Source: Photobacterium leiognathi
Lineage (GTDB): Bacteria > Pseudomonadota > Gammaproteobacteria > Enterobacterales > Vibrionaceae
DNA length: 64,000 bases
Assembly: GCF_030685535.1 (NCBI RefSeq)
Contig: NZ_CP131601.1
Span: forward strand, 682,001 to 746,000
Direction: 5' to 3'
In this document: one piece after another, positions 31,338 to 38,745 of the stretch
Layout of the letters: each line of letters begins with the position of its first letter
Position numbering within the stretch: the stretch's first letter is position 1
Translations under genes and position numbers: made by a program
Notes under the pieces: generated by a model
The model's database searches: none
Told to the model about the DNA's origin: nothing
The model's input: only the letters and a program-made list of their open reading frames with translations

Positions 31338-32057
31338 CTAAGGATAAATGTGGAATGATTTAAAAAGTGACTGTTCATTATAGACTTTATCAAGCGTTAC
31401 CATACCCAGTTGACGCATCTGACGACGGATCCATAGAGTACGTTGGTAAACATAATTGCTCATTGGTGATGCTTTTATCTTATAAGGGTTCGGTAACACC
31501 GCTGCCAATTGTGCTGCTTGTTGTGCGCTTAAACGACTCGCTGGGATGTGGAAGAAATGCTCACTCGCAGCTTCCACACCATAGATCCCTGGGCCAAACT
31601 CAATAATATTTAAGTACACTTCTAAAATACGTTCCTTACCCCAAACGATTTCCATTAATAATGAAAAGTACAGTTCTACACCTTTACGAATAAATGAGTG
31701 AACAGGGAATAAAAACATATTCTTAGCAGCTTGCTGGCTAATCGTACTTGCGCCGCGATCGGGGCCATTTTTGCCTGCGTATTTTAATACTGCTAGGGTT
31801 GCTTGCACATCAATACCATGGTGCTCAGGAAAGGTTTGATCTTCTGAGGCAATGACAGCTAACTGCATATTCTTAGATATTTTATCTAAATTGACCCACT
31901 CATGTTGAATATGTTCAGGATAACCTTGAGGTGGGAACAGGGTACGACTAATCTCCCAGCCCCAAAATGGTGGGTTTACAAATTTGAAAATTACAACTAG
32001 GACAATAGGGAACAACAGAGCAAATAAAAAGAGTTTCAAGAAAAAGCGTTTAAGCAT
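31338..32057 (-). CDS. mtgA: Monofunctional peptidoglycan glycosyltransferase MtgA
   Basis: A 239-residue GT51 enzyme that polymerises lipid II into glycan strands. One N-terminal transmembrane helix (about 5-25); motifs SEDQTFPEHHGID with the catalytic Glu, RGASTISQQAAKN, and NIIEFGPGIYGVEAAS. The frame is open to 32093, but the ATG at 32057 places the membrane helix correctly. Its location between miaB and ubiF differs from E. coli, where those two are adjacent. A weak 7-bp hairpin lies right after the stop, without a T run. Confidence 0.93.
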   Translation of the reverse strand: MLKRFFLKLFLFALLFPIVLVVIFKFVNPPFWGWEISRTLFPPQGYPEHIQHEWVNLDKISKNMQLAVIASEDQTFPEHHGIDVQATLAVLKYAGKNGPDRGASTISQQAAKNMFLFPVHSFIRKGVELYFSLLMEIVWGKERILEVYLNIIEFGPGIYGVEAASEHFFHIPASRLSAQQAAQLAAVLPNPYKIKASPMSNYVYQRTLWIRRQMRQLGMVTLDKVYNEQSLFKSFHIYP

Positions 32058-32220
32058 GATGAATATTGTTCCCTTAGATAAAAATAGCAGCACAAAAGAG
32101 AGAATGTTAAGCGTGGTTACATTCCCTGTTTATTGAATTTTCTTATACAATTCGAGTCAATATGATGGTTTATTGGATTATAACCAAATAACAAGCCTGA
32201 ACGTAATAGGTAGGTAAATA

Positions 32221-33381
32221 ATGGAACAATACGATGTCATCGTTGCTGGTGGCGGCATGGTTGGCGCAGCAACAGCACTTGGCTTAGCAAAATTAGGGAT
32301 TGAGGTCGCAGTCTTAGAAGGTTTTGCTCCTCAGCCGTATACAGACTCACAGCCAATGGACTTGCGTGTTTCCGCAATATCACCTAACTCGGTTGCCTTA
32401 CTAGAGCGTTTAGGCGCTTGGGATGCTGTAAAACAGATGCGCTTATGCCCATTTAAGCGTCTGGAAACGTGGGAAAGCCCTGAGTGCCGAACACGTTTTA
32501 ATGCAGATGAAATGAACTTAGCGCAACTAGGCTACATCGTTGAAAACCGTGTATTACAGCTAGCGTTGTGGCAACAGTTCGAAAGCGCCGATAACTTAAC
32601 CTTGTTGTGTCCTGCAAAAATGGTATCAGCAATGCATACTGAAGGTGGCTATATTGTTGAGCTTGAAGATAAGCAAACATTACAGTGTCGATTATTAGTC
32701 GGCACAGACGGTGCTAATTCTCAAGTGCGCCAACAAGCCGGTATTGGTATTACAGCATGGGATTATCGCCAGCACTGTATGTTAATCAATGTAGAAACCG
32801 CCTTGCCGCAGCAAGACATTACTTGGCAGCAATTTACGCCAGTAGGTCCTCGTTCATTCTTACCTTTGCCAGGACACCAAGGCTCACTGGTTTGGTATGA
32901 CAGCCCAGAACGTATCAGACGCTTATCGCATATGACAGCCACTCAGCTTCATACTGAAATCTCAGCGGTTTTTCCTGATGAATTAGGTGAGTTTAAGGTG
33001 ATTAATCACGGTAGCTTCCCATTAACACGTCGCCATGCTCAAACTTACTATAAACCCAATGTGGTTTTGCTAGGAGATGCTGCTCACACCATTAATCCAT
33101 TAGCGGGACAAGGTGTGAATTTGGGCTTTAAAGATGTAGATGTACTACTGCAGGAAATAGAGGCTGCGGGAGAATTGTGGGCTGAAACTAAAGTGCTACA
33201 CAAGTACGAGCAACGTCGTCGCCCTGACAATCTTGTAATGCAAACGGGAATGGATTTTTTCTACGTTGCTTTTAGTAATAATTTAGCGCCAATGAAGTTT
33301 TTACGAAATGCAGGATTACGTATTGCCGATCATGCTGGTGTGATGAAAAAACAAGTGTTGAAGTATGCCATGGGTATTTAG
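32221..33381 (+). CDS. ubiF: Ubiquinone biosynthesis FAD monooxygenase UbiF
   Basis: A 386-residue flavoprotein hydroxylase of the UbiH/UbiF/UbiI family, closest to UbiF, which hydroxylates C6 of the demethoxy-quinone ring. GxGxxG dinucleotide fold in VAGGGMVGAATALG at the start, GTDGANSQVRQ near residue 160, and LLGDAAHTINPLAGQGVN near 280. As in E. coli, ubiF lies between miaB and the Met-Leu-Gln tRNA cluster. It ends at a strong terminator facing the tRNA array. Confidence 0.93.
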   Translation: MEQYDVIVAGGGMVGAATALGLAKLGIEVAVLEGFAPQPYTDSQPMDLRVSAISPNSVALLERLGAWDAVKQMRLCPFKRLETWESPECRTRFNADEMNLAQLGYIVENRVLQLALWQQFESADNLTLLCPAKMVSAMHTEGGYIVELEDKQTLQCRLLVGTDGANSQVRQQAGIGITAWDYRQHCMLINVETALPQQDITWQQFTPVGPRSFLPLPGHQGSLVWYDSPERIRRLSHMTATQLHTEISAVFPDELGEFKVINHGSFPLTRRHAQTYYKPNVVLLGDAAHTINPLAGQGVNLGFKDVDVLLQEIEAAGELWAETKVLHKYEQRRRPDNLVMQTGMDFFYVAFSNNLAPMKFLRNAGLRIADHAGVMKKQVLKYAMGI

Positions 33382-33409
33382 ATAACAATTATTGATAATT
33401 GAGATAGCA

Positions 33410-33442
33410 AAAAGCCGAGAGACATTGTCACTCGGCTTTTTA
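33410..33442 (+). terminator. Terminator of ubiF
   Basis: AAAAGCCGAG / CTCGGCTTTT 10-bp stem with an 11-nt loop and T run, 29 nt past the ubiF stop. Confidence 0.88.
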
Positions 33443-33480
33443 TTTATCTGGATATTATTCATTGTGAAATAATATTTAGC

Positions 33481-33511
33481 AGATAAAAGAAAACCCACTC
33501 AAAGAGTGGGT
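33481..33511 (-). terminator. Terminator of the Leu/Gln/Met tRNA operon
   Basis: ACCCACTC / GAGTGGGT stem with a 3-nt loop; on the minus strand it is followed by TTTCTTTTATCT. It lies 10 nt past the last tRNA. Confidence 0.85.
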
Positions 33512-33521
33512 CTCTAAATAA

Positions 33522-33606
33522 TGGTGCGGAAGGAGAGACTTGAACTCTCACACCTTGCGGCGCCAGAACCTAAATCTGGTGCGTCTACCAATTCCGCCAC
33601 TTCCGC
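33522..33606 (-). tRNA. tRNA-Leu(UAG), copy 1 (last in operon)
   Basis: 85 nt with encoded CCA; anticodon loop TTTAGGT, long variable arm with GCAA tetraloop, acceptor GCGGAAG/CTTCCGC. Same isoacceptor as E. coli leuW. Confidence 0.97.
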
Positions 33607-33639
33607 ATAATTGACTGCGATAGCAATCAATTTAAATAA

Positions 33640-33714
33640 TGGCAGGTCTACCTGGATTCGAACCAGGGAATGGCGGCATCAAAAGCCGCTGCCTTACCGC
33701 TTGGCGATAGACCT
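33640..33714 (-). tRNA. tRNA-Gln(UUG), copy 1
   Basis: 75 nt with encoded CCA; anticodon TTG in loop TTTTGAT; acceptor AGGTCTA/TAGACCT, discriminator G. Confidence 0.97.
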
Positions 33715-33755
33715 ACAGCGCTTGTTTATCACAAGACTTTTAAAACTAGAGAGAA

Positions 33756-33840
33756 TGGTGCGGAAGGAGAGACTTGAACTCTCACACCTTGCGGCGCCAG
33801 AACCTAAATCTGGTGCGTCTACCAATTCCGCCACTTCCGC
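33756..33840 (-). tRNA. tRNA-Leu(UAG), copy 2
   Basis: Identical to copy 1; separated by 81 nt from Leu copy 3, with a CAGTTA/TAACTG hairpin just before its 5' end. Confidence 0.97.
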
Positions 33841-33921
33841 ATATTGTCAGTTACAAGTAACTGTTGTTTCTCTAGTTGTATTAATCAAAACAGTAATTGG
33901 TAAAACTGAGTTGAAGAATAA

Positions 33922-34006
33922 TGGTGCGGAAGGAGAGACTTGAACTCTCACACCTTACGGCGCCAGAACCTAAATCTGGTGCGTCTACCAATTCCGCCAC
34001 TTCCGC
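33922..34006 (-). tRNA. tRNA-Leu(UAG), copy 3, variable-arm variant
   Basis: As copy 1 but the variable-arm tetraloop is GTAA instead of GCAA; both fit the GNRA pattern. Shared only with copy 11. Confidence 0.97.
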
Positions 34007-34039
34007 ATAATTGACTGCGATAGCAATCAATTTAAATAA

Positions 34040-34114
34040 TGGCAGGTCTACCTGGATTCGAACCAGGGAATGGCGGCATCAAAAGCCGCTGCCTTACCGC
34101 TTGGCGATAGACCT
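34040..34114 (-). tRNA. tRNA-Gln(UUG), copy 2
   Basis: Identical to Gln copy 1, 33 nt from Leu copy 3. Confidence 0.97.
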
Positions 34115-34155
34115 ACAGCGCTTGTTTATCACAAGACTTTTAAAACTAGAGAGAA

Positions 34156-34240
34156 TGGTGCGGAAGGAGAGACTTGAACTCTCACACCTTGCGGCGCCAG
34201 AACCTAAATCTGGTGCGTCTACCAATTCCGCCACTTCCGC
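34156..34240 (-). tRNA. tRNA-Leu(UAG), copy 4
   Basis: Identical to copy 1; follows Met copy 1 in the transcript after an 80-nt spacer. Confidence 0.97.
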
Positions 34241-34320
34241 ATATTGTCAGTTACAAGTAACTGTTGTCTCTAGTTGTATTATCAAAACAGTAATTGGTAA
34301 AAGCTGAGTTGAAGAATAAA

Positions 34321-34397
34321 TGGTGGCTACGACGGGATTCGAACCTGTGACCCCATCATTATGAGTGATGTGCTCTAACCAGCTGAGCTACGTAGCC
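34321..34397 (-). tRNA. tRNA-Met(CAU) elongator, copy 1
   Basis: 77 nt with encoded CCA; anticodon CAT; acceptor GGCTACG/CGTAGCC fully paired; nearly identical to E. coli metT, so an elongator. Confidence 0.97.
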
Positions 34398-34436
34398 AAC
34401 ACAGAATACTGACGTTTATCAATACTCTTTAAATAA

Positions 34437-34511
34437 TGGCAGGTCTACCTGGATTCGAACCAGGGAATGGCGGCATCAAAAGCCGCTGCCTTACCGCTTG
34501 GCGATAGACCT
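34437..34511 (-). tRNA. tRNA-Gln(UUG), copy 3
   Basis: Identical to Gln copy 1, here 39 nt upstream of Met copy 1 in the transcript. Confidence 0.97.
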
Positions 34512-34552
34512 ACAGCGCTTGTTTATCACAAGACTTTTAAAACTAGAGAGAA

Positions 34553-34637
34553 TGGTGCGGAAGGAGAGACTTGAACTCTCACACCTTGCGGCGCCAGAAC
34601 CTAAATCTGGTGCGTCTACCAATTCCGCCACTTCCGC
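34553..34637 (-). tRNA. tRNA-Leu(UAG), copy 5
   Basis: Identical to copy 1; 82-nt spacer to Leu copy 6. Confidence 0.97.
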
Positions 34638-34719
34638 ATATTGTCAGTTACAAGTAACTGTTGTTTCTCTAGTTGTATTAATCAAAACAGTAATTGGTAA
34701 AAGCTGAGTTGAAGAATAA

Positions 34720-34804
34720 TGGTGCGGAAGGAGAGACTTGAACTCTCACACCTTGCGGCGCCAGAACCTAAATCTGGTGCGTCTACCAATTCCGCCACTT
34801 CCGC
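34720..34804 (-). tRNA. tRNA-Leu(UAG), copy 6
   Basis: Identical to copy 1; occupies the place of the GTAA variant (copy 3) in its own repeat unit. Confidence 0.97.
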
Positions 34805-34837
34805 ATAATTGACTGCGATAGCAATCAATTTAAATAA

Positions 34838-34912
34838 TGGCAGGTCTACCTGGATTCGAACCAGGGAATGGCGGCATCAAAAGCCGCTGCCTTACCGCTT
34901 GGCGATAGACCT
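34838..34912 (-). tRNA. tRNA-Gln(UUG), copy 4
   Basis: Identical to Gln copy 1. Confidence 0.97.
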
Positions 34913-34953
34913 ACAGCGCTTGTTTATCACAAGACTTTTAAAACTAGAGAGAA

Positions 34954-35038
34954 TGGTGCGGAAGGAGAGACTTGAACTCTCACACCTTGCGGCGCCAGAA
35001 CCTAAATCTGGTGCGTCTACCAATTCCGCCACTTCCGC
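34954..35038 (-). tRNA. tRNA-Leu(UAG), copy 7
   Basis: Identical to copy 1; 798 bp from the equivalent Leu copy 4. Confidence 0.97.
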
Positions 35039-35118
35039 ATATTGTCAGTTACAAGTAACTGTTGTCTCTAGTTGTATTATCAAAACAGTAATTGGTAAAA
35101 TCTGAGTTGAAGAATAAA

Positions 35119-35195
35119 TGGTGGCTACGACGGGATTCGAACCTGTGACCCCATCATTATGAGTGATGTGCTCTAACCAGCTGAGCTACGAAGCC
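35119..35195 (-). tRNA. tRNA-Met(CAU) elongator, copy 2, acceptor-stem mismatch
   Basis: Reads GGCTTCG at the 5' end instead of GGCTACG, while the 3' strand is still CGTAGCC. This makes a U-U mismatch at pair 5-68. Otherwise identical to copy 1. It may be poorly processed or partly inactive. Confidence 0.93.
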
Positions 35196-35234
35196 AACAC
35201 AGAATACTGACGTTTATCAATACTCTTTAAATAA

Positions 35235-35309
35235 TGGCAGGTCTACCTGGATTCGAACCAGGGAATGGCGGCATCAAAAGCCGCTGCCTTACCGCTTGGC
35301 GATAGACCT
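35235..35309 (-). tRNA. tRNA-Gln(UUG), copy 5
   Basis: Identical to Gln copy 1. Confidence 0.97.
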
Positions 35310-35350
35310 ACAGCGCTTGTTTATCACAAGACTTTTAAAACTAGAGAGAA

Positions 35351-35435
35351 TGGTGCGGAAGGAGAGACTTGAACTCTCACACCTTGCGGCGCCAGAACCT
35401 AAATCTGGTGCGTCTACCAATTCCGCCACTTCCGC
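35351..35435 (-). tRNA. tRNA-Leu(UAG), copy 8
   Basis: Identical to copy 1; 798 bp from copy 5. Confidence 0.97.
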
Positions 35436-35516
35436 ATATTGTCAGTTACAAGTAACTGTTGTTTCTCTAGTTGTATTAATCAAAACAGTAATTGGTAAAA
35501 CTGAGTTGAAGAATAA

Positions 35517-35601
35517 TGGTGCGGAAGGAGAGACTTGAACTCTCACACCTTGCGGCGCCAGAACCTAAATCTGGTGCGTCTACCAATTCCGCCACTTCCG
35601 C
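35517..35601 (-). tRNA. tRNA-Leu(UAG), copy 9
   Basis: Identical to copy 1; 797 bp from copy 6. Confidence 0.97.
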
Positions 35602-35634
35602 ATAATTGACTGCGATAGCAATCAATTTAAATAA

Positions 35635-35709
35635 TGGCAGGTCTACCTGGATTCGAACCAGGGAATGGCGGCATCAAAAGCCGCTGCCTTACCGCTTGGC
35701 GATAGACCT
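35635..35709 (-). tRNA. tRNA-Gln(UUG), copy 6
   Basis: Identical to Gln copy 1; its spacer to Leu copy 10 carries one extra T. Confidence 0.97.
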
Positions 35710-35751
35710 ACAGCGCTTGTTTATTCACAAGACTTTTAAAACTAGAGAGAA

Positions 35752-35836
35752 TGGTGCGGAAGGAGAGACTTGAACTCTCACACCTTGCGGCGCCAGAACC
35801 TAAATCTGGTGCGTCTACCAATTCCGCCACTTCCGC
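35752..35836 (-). tRNA. tRNA-Leu(UAG), copy 10
   Basis: Identical to copy 1; the adjoining spacer hairpin is diverged (CAGCTA...TAACTG, one mismatch). Confidence 0.97.
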
Positions 35837-35916
35837 ATATTGTCAGCTACGAATAACTGTTGTCTCTAGTTGTATTTTCAAATCAGTAATTGGTAAAAGC
35901 TGATCTGAAGAATAAA

Positions 35917-35993
35917 TGGTGGCTACGACGGGATTCGAACCTGTGACCCCATCATTATGAGTGATGTGCTCTAACCAGCTGAGCTACGTAGCC
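35917..35993 (-). tRNA. tRNA-Met(CAU) elongator, copy 3
   Basis: Identical to Met copy 1; starts the first of the 798-bp units in transcription order. Confidence 0.97.
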
Positions 35994-36032
35994 AACACAG
36001 AATACTGACGTTTATCAATACTCTTTAAATAA

Positions 36033-36107
36033 TGGCAGGTCTACCTGGATTCGAACCAGGGAATGGCGGCATCAAAAGCCGCTGCCTTACCGCTTGGCGA
36101 TAGACCT
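36033..36107 (-). tRNA. tRNA-Gln(UUG), copy 7
   Basis: Identical to Gln copy 1, but with the second spacer type (37 nt with a perfect ATTCTCAA/TTGAGAAT hairpin) on its upstream side. Confidence 0.97.
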
Positions 36108-36144
36108 ACAGCGCTAAAATAGCGATTCTCAACTCTATTGAGAA

Positions 36145-36229
36145 TGGTGCGGAAGGAGAGACTTGAACTCTCACACCTTACGGCGCCAGAACCTAAATCT
36201 GGTGCGTCTACCAATTCCGCCACTTCCGC
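36145..36229 (-). tRNA. tRNA-Leu(UAG), copy 11, variable-arm variant
   Basis: Carries the GTAA tetraloop like copy 3; otherwise identical to copy 1. Confidence 0.97.
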
Positions 36230-36262
36230 ATAATTGACTGCGATAGCAATCAATTTAAATAA

Positions 36263-36337
36263 TGGCAGGTCTACCTGGATTCGAACCAGGGAATGGCGGC
36301 ATCAAAAGCCGCTGCCTTACCGCTTGGCGATAGACCT
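36263..36337 (-). tRNA. tRNA-Gln(UUG), copy 8
   Basis: Identical to Gln copy 1. Confidence 0.97.
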
Positions 36338-36378
36338 ACAGCGCTTGTTTATCACAAGACTTTTAAAACTAGAGAGAA

Positions 36379-36463
36379 TGGTGCGGAAGGAGAGACTTGA
36401 ACTCTCACACCTTGCGGCGCCAGAACCTAAATCTGGTGCGTCTACCAATTCCGCCACTTCCGC
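36379..36463 (-). tRNA. tRNA-Leu(UAG), copy 12
   Basis: Identical to copy 1; spacer hairpin has loop TGAA in place of CAAG with the same stem. Confidence 0.97.
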
Positions 36464-36544
36464 ATATTATCAGTTATGAATAACTGTTGTCTCTAGTTGT
36501 ATTAATCAAAACAGTAATTGGTAAAAGCTGAGTTGAAGAATAAA

Positions 36545-36621
36545 TGGTGGCTACGACGGGATTCGAACCTGTGACCCCATCATTATGAGTGATGTGCTCT
36601 AACCAGCTGAGCTACGTAGCC
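36545..36621 (-). tRNA. tRNA-Met(CAU) elongator, copy 4
   Basis: Identical to Met copy 1; 628 bp from copy 3, so outside the 798-bp periodicity. Confidence 0.97.
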
Positions 36622-36660
36622 AACACAGAATACTGACGTTTATCAATACTCTTTAAATAA

Positions 36661-36735
36661 TGGCAGGTCTACCTGGATTCGAACCAGGGAATGGCGGCAT
36701 CAAAAGCCGCTGCCTTACCGCTTGGCGATAGACCT
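36661..36735 (-). tRNA. tRNA-Gln(UUG), copy 9
   Basis: Identical to Gln copy 1; shares the second spacer type with copy 7. Confidence 0.97.
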
Positions 36736-36772
36736 ACAGCGCTAAAATAGCGATTCTCAACTCTATTGAGAA

Positions 36773-36857
36773 TGGTGCGGAAGGAGAGACTTGAACTCTC
36801 ACACCTTGCGGCGCCAGAACCTAAATCTGGTGCGTCTACCAATTCCGCCACTTCCGC
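36773..36857 (-). tRNA. tRNA-Leu(UAG), copy 13
   Basis: Identical to copy 1; its 49-nt upstream spacer has a different hairpin (ATCAGT/ACTGAT). Confidence 0.97.
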
Positions 36858-36906
36858 ATATTATCAGTATAATAAACTGATATTCAATTTTACGTTGAAA
36901 ATTGAA

Positions 36907-36983
36907 TGGTGGCTACGACGGGATTCGAACCTGTGACCCCATCATTATGAGTGATGTGCTCTAACCAACTGAGCTACGTAGCC
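36907..36983 (-). tRNA. tRNA-Met(CAU) elongator, copy 5 (first in operon)
   Basis: As Met copy 1 except for one D-loop base (AGTTGG instead of AGCTGG), which is the E. coli form and perhaps the ancestral copy. Confidence 0.97.
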
Positions 36984-37039
36984 ATTTTCCTATTTATCAC
37001 CGTGGCTCTTAGTGAGTCACTGTGTCGGGAACGGGGCGC

Positions 37040-37068
37040 ATTATGCTCATACCAGCGAAAACCGTCAA
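37040..37068 (-). promoter_or_regulatory. Promoter of the tRNA array, stringent-type discriminator
   Basis: On the minus strand: TTGACG, 17-nt spacer, CATAAT, then GCGCCCCG directly after the -10 box. An A-rich stretch (CAAAAAAAC) lies upstream of the -35 and could act as an UP element. The GC-rich discriminator is the known hallmark of ppGpp/DksA-repressed stable-RNA promoters. No other promoter is evident inside the array. Confidence 0.8.
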
Positions 37069-37247
37069 CAGTTTTTTTGAAAATATCGGGAAAATCCGTT
37101 TGTTCGTCGGATATTTGGACGATGTGTGCGAATGACAAACTGAAATCGACTTTGTCAGCCTAAAATATTGATAAATGTGAGGTGCATCAATTAATTCTAG
37201 TGACGGTAGAATTACGAAGCGTTGGTTGTTAAATACAAAATAAGCCA

Positions 37248-37257
37248 GCTAAAGAGC
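37248..37257 (+). repeat. Target-site duplication, left copy
   Basis: GCTAAAGAGC directly flanks the left IS end; the same 10 bp follow the right end. IS50 itself makes 9-bp duplications; one of the ten bases may be chance. Confidence 0.88.
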
Positions 37258-37268
37258 CTGTCTCTTGA

Positions 37269-38660
37269 TCACAAGTCATTGTGTTCAAGAGACTTAGCTA
37301 GTTCATATCCTTCAAGGATGGTTTGTAACCTAAACCATCCTTGCCATAATGTCTTTACAGAAGCGCGACCCGTCCGCTTGGTATCTTTCCAACCACCTAA
37401 CCGTGCAATACTTTTGTAAGCCCACGATATATTTGGTGCTTCTTTGGGCAGCTTTTTCTTCTCCAATTTTAACCACATAAGCTTCCACGCTTTACCTTTT
37501 AACACCCGTTCACAACAGCTACTAGATAACTCTTTAGATTCGTTCATAAATCTTAACTGGAGTAAACGAGTAGCAATAAATGCCAAAATAACACTGAGCC
37601 TTTCTAAGTTATCTTTACTTTGCATTCTCAGTTGTTCAACTTGCGTGCCTTCACTTTTCCAAACCTTGTGAAAATCTTCTATCAGCCAACGACGCTCATA
37701 ATAACTGACGATGTTAAGTGCTTCCTCTTTGTTCGTTACAGGCTCTGATGTCAGTAAATGCCATGCGAGCTTGTCGTCACTCTCACCTTGCTCTATACAT
37801 CCAACATAGTAGAGAGAGATATTATCGAACTCTTTTTTATTAGCGGGAGACTTAAGTGTCACGGGAGCATATTTGATGTCTAGATGAGCCGTGCGGGACT
37901 TACGACCGCCTTTTTGCGGTATTTTTAGCTCTTTGCTTCCTGCTGATAACAACTTGGAAGCGTAGTCATAAAGACGATTATCATGCTCCTCGATACAGCG
38001 ACTTTGCATTGAGCGAACGATAAATCGTTGTTGTTGCTCGTGCTTGTAAGTGAGGTACTCGAATAAATCGGCTTCTCTATCACATACAGAAATAACCTCT
38101 GACATTTTCTCGCCTAGTCGCTCTGCAACATGGCGAGATGCTTGTTCCCATTTATAACTTTCTTTTTCTTTGTATGGTCGAGTTGCATGCTGGTGTCTTT
38201 GACCACGTTTTTCAATATCTCGGGTCCAGCGTTGTTGTTCGATTAAACCAACTACAGTGTGAGTTTCGGGAGCAAAAAGCAACGTTGAATGAACGAACAT
38301 TGCTCGGTGTCGATTACCTTGATTGGAATGCCCGAGTGTATCTTGTATGCTGTGATGTGAGTAACTTAGAGAAGTGGTATCTTCCAATGCAAGCAGTGTT
38401 TGTTGTTCAAAAGCTTCTTGTGCTGTGACATAGAATCCAGCTTCTGCAATATCTTCTGCTTTGATTTGGTCATTACGAATAAAGCGATAAGCCCCTTCCA
38501 TATCGGCTGGGGAGATGATGAGTTTTGAGATAGGGATACCAGGTTGTTCAGCCAGAGAGGTAGCTAGAGCAACGAGTCTTTGAGTGCGTCTTGGGTCATT
38601 AAGATCGGCTTGACCGAATTGTTTTTGAGCCCAAAGAGTTGGTTCTATATAGGTCATCAT
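37269..38660 (-). CDS. IS4-family (Tn5-like) DDE transposase
   Basis: A 463-residue transposase, close to the 476 of Tn5. The catalytic residues can be placed at Asp94 (LALEDTTSL), Asp194 (VCDREADLF) and Glu328 in the YREK signature YERRWLIEDFHKVWK (Y-x2-R-x3-E-x6-K). All agree with Tn5 spacing (97, 188, 326). AAGGAT precedes two adjacent ATGs at 38660 and 38657; I take the first. Two GATC sites at 38685 and 38690 lie just upstream, as in the Dam-controlled IS50 promoter. No frameshift or stop. Confidence 0.94.
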   Translation of the reverse strand: MMTYIEPTLWAQKQFGQADLNDPRRTQRLVALATSLAEQPGIPISKLIISPADMEGAYRFIRNDQIKAEDIAEAGFYVTAQEAFEQQTLLALEDTTSLSYSHHSIQDTLGHSNQGNRHRAMFVHSTLLFAPETHTVVGLIEQQRWTRDIEKRGQRHQHATRPYKEKESYKWEQASRHVAERLGEKMSEVISVCDREADLFEYLTYKHEQQQRFIVRSMQSRCIEEHDNRLYDYASKLLSAGSKELKIPQKGGRKSRTAHLDIKYAPVTLKSPANKKEFDNISLYYVGCIEQGESDDKLAWHLLTSEPVTNKEEALNIVSYYERRWLIEDFHKVWKSEGTQVEQLRMQSKDNLERLSVILAFIATRLLQLRFMNESKELSSSCCERVLKGKAWKLMWLKLEKKKLPKEAPNISWAYKSIARLGGWKDTKRTGRASVKTLWQGWFRLQTILEGYELAKSLEHNDL

Positions 38661-38717
38661 AATCATCCTTATCATTGCTTAGATGATCAGATCATGAAAC
38701 ATAAAATTAGTTCAAAA

Positions 38718-38745
38718 AAATCCCCAAGCATTGGCTTAGGGATTT
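38718..38745 (-). terminator. Terminator inside the right IS end, upstream of the transposase
   Basis: On the minus strand AAATCCCTAAGC pairs with GCTTGGGGATTT (12 bp, one G-U) over a CAAT loop and is followed by seven T. It lies between the IS end and the transposase start, so it should stop transcripts entering from ychF. Confidence 0.85.

Larger units (their letters stand above)
33522..36983 (-). repeat. Tandem tRNA array: 27 genes (13 Leu, 9 Gln, 5 Met) in higher-order repeats
   Basis: All 27 genes lie on the minus strand. In transcription order: Met Leu Gln Met Leu Gln Leu Gln, then Met Leu Gln Leu Leu Gln twice, then Met Leu Gln Leu Leu Gln Leu. The three central Met genes are spaced by exactly 798 bp (34321, 35119, 35917), and spacers are nearly identical between copies. 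Two basic blocks can be seen: Leu-Gln-Leu (five times) and Met with its flanking Gln. E. coli has a seven-gene metT-leuW-gln operon at the same place beside ubiF. Expansion by unequal crossing-over is inferred. Confidence 0.95.

Noticed and set aside
33611..36851. Several open frames of 60-110 codons over the tRNA array, all with the same MTAIAINLNNGRSTWIRTREW-like peptides or MAELVDAPDLGSG-like ones
   Set aside because: They are translations of tRNA genes and their complements, a well-known annotation artefact; no ribosome sites fit.
33522..36983. Regular repeats that could suggest a CRISPR array
   Set aside because: Every repeat folds as a Leu, Gln or Met tRNA and the spacers are themselves repeated, unlike CRISPR spacers; no cas genes.
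37069..37247. A small gene between the tRNA promoter and the IS
   Set aside because: Only short A/T-rich frames without ribosome sites; it is probably just spacer between the promoter and the old ychF terminator.
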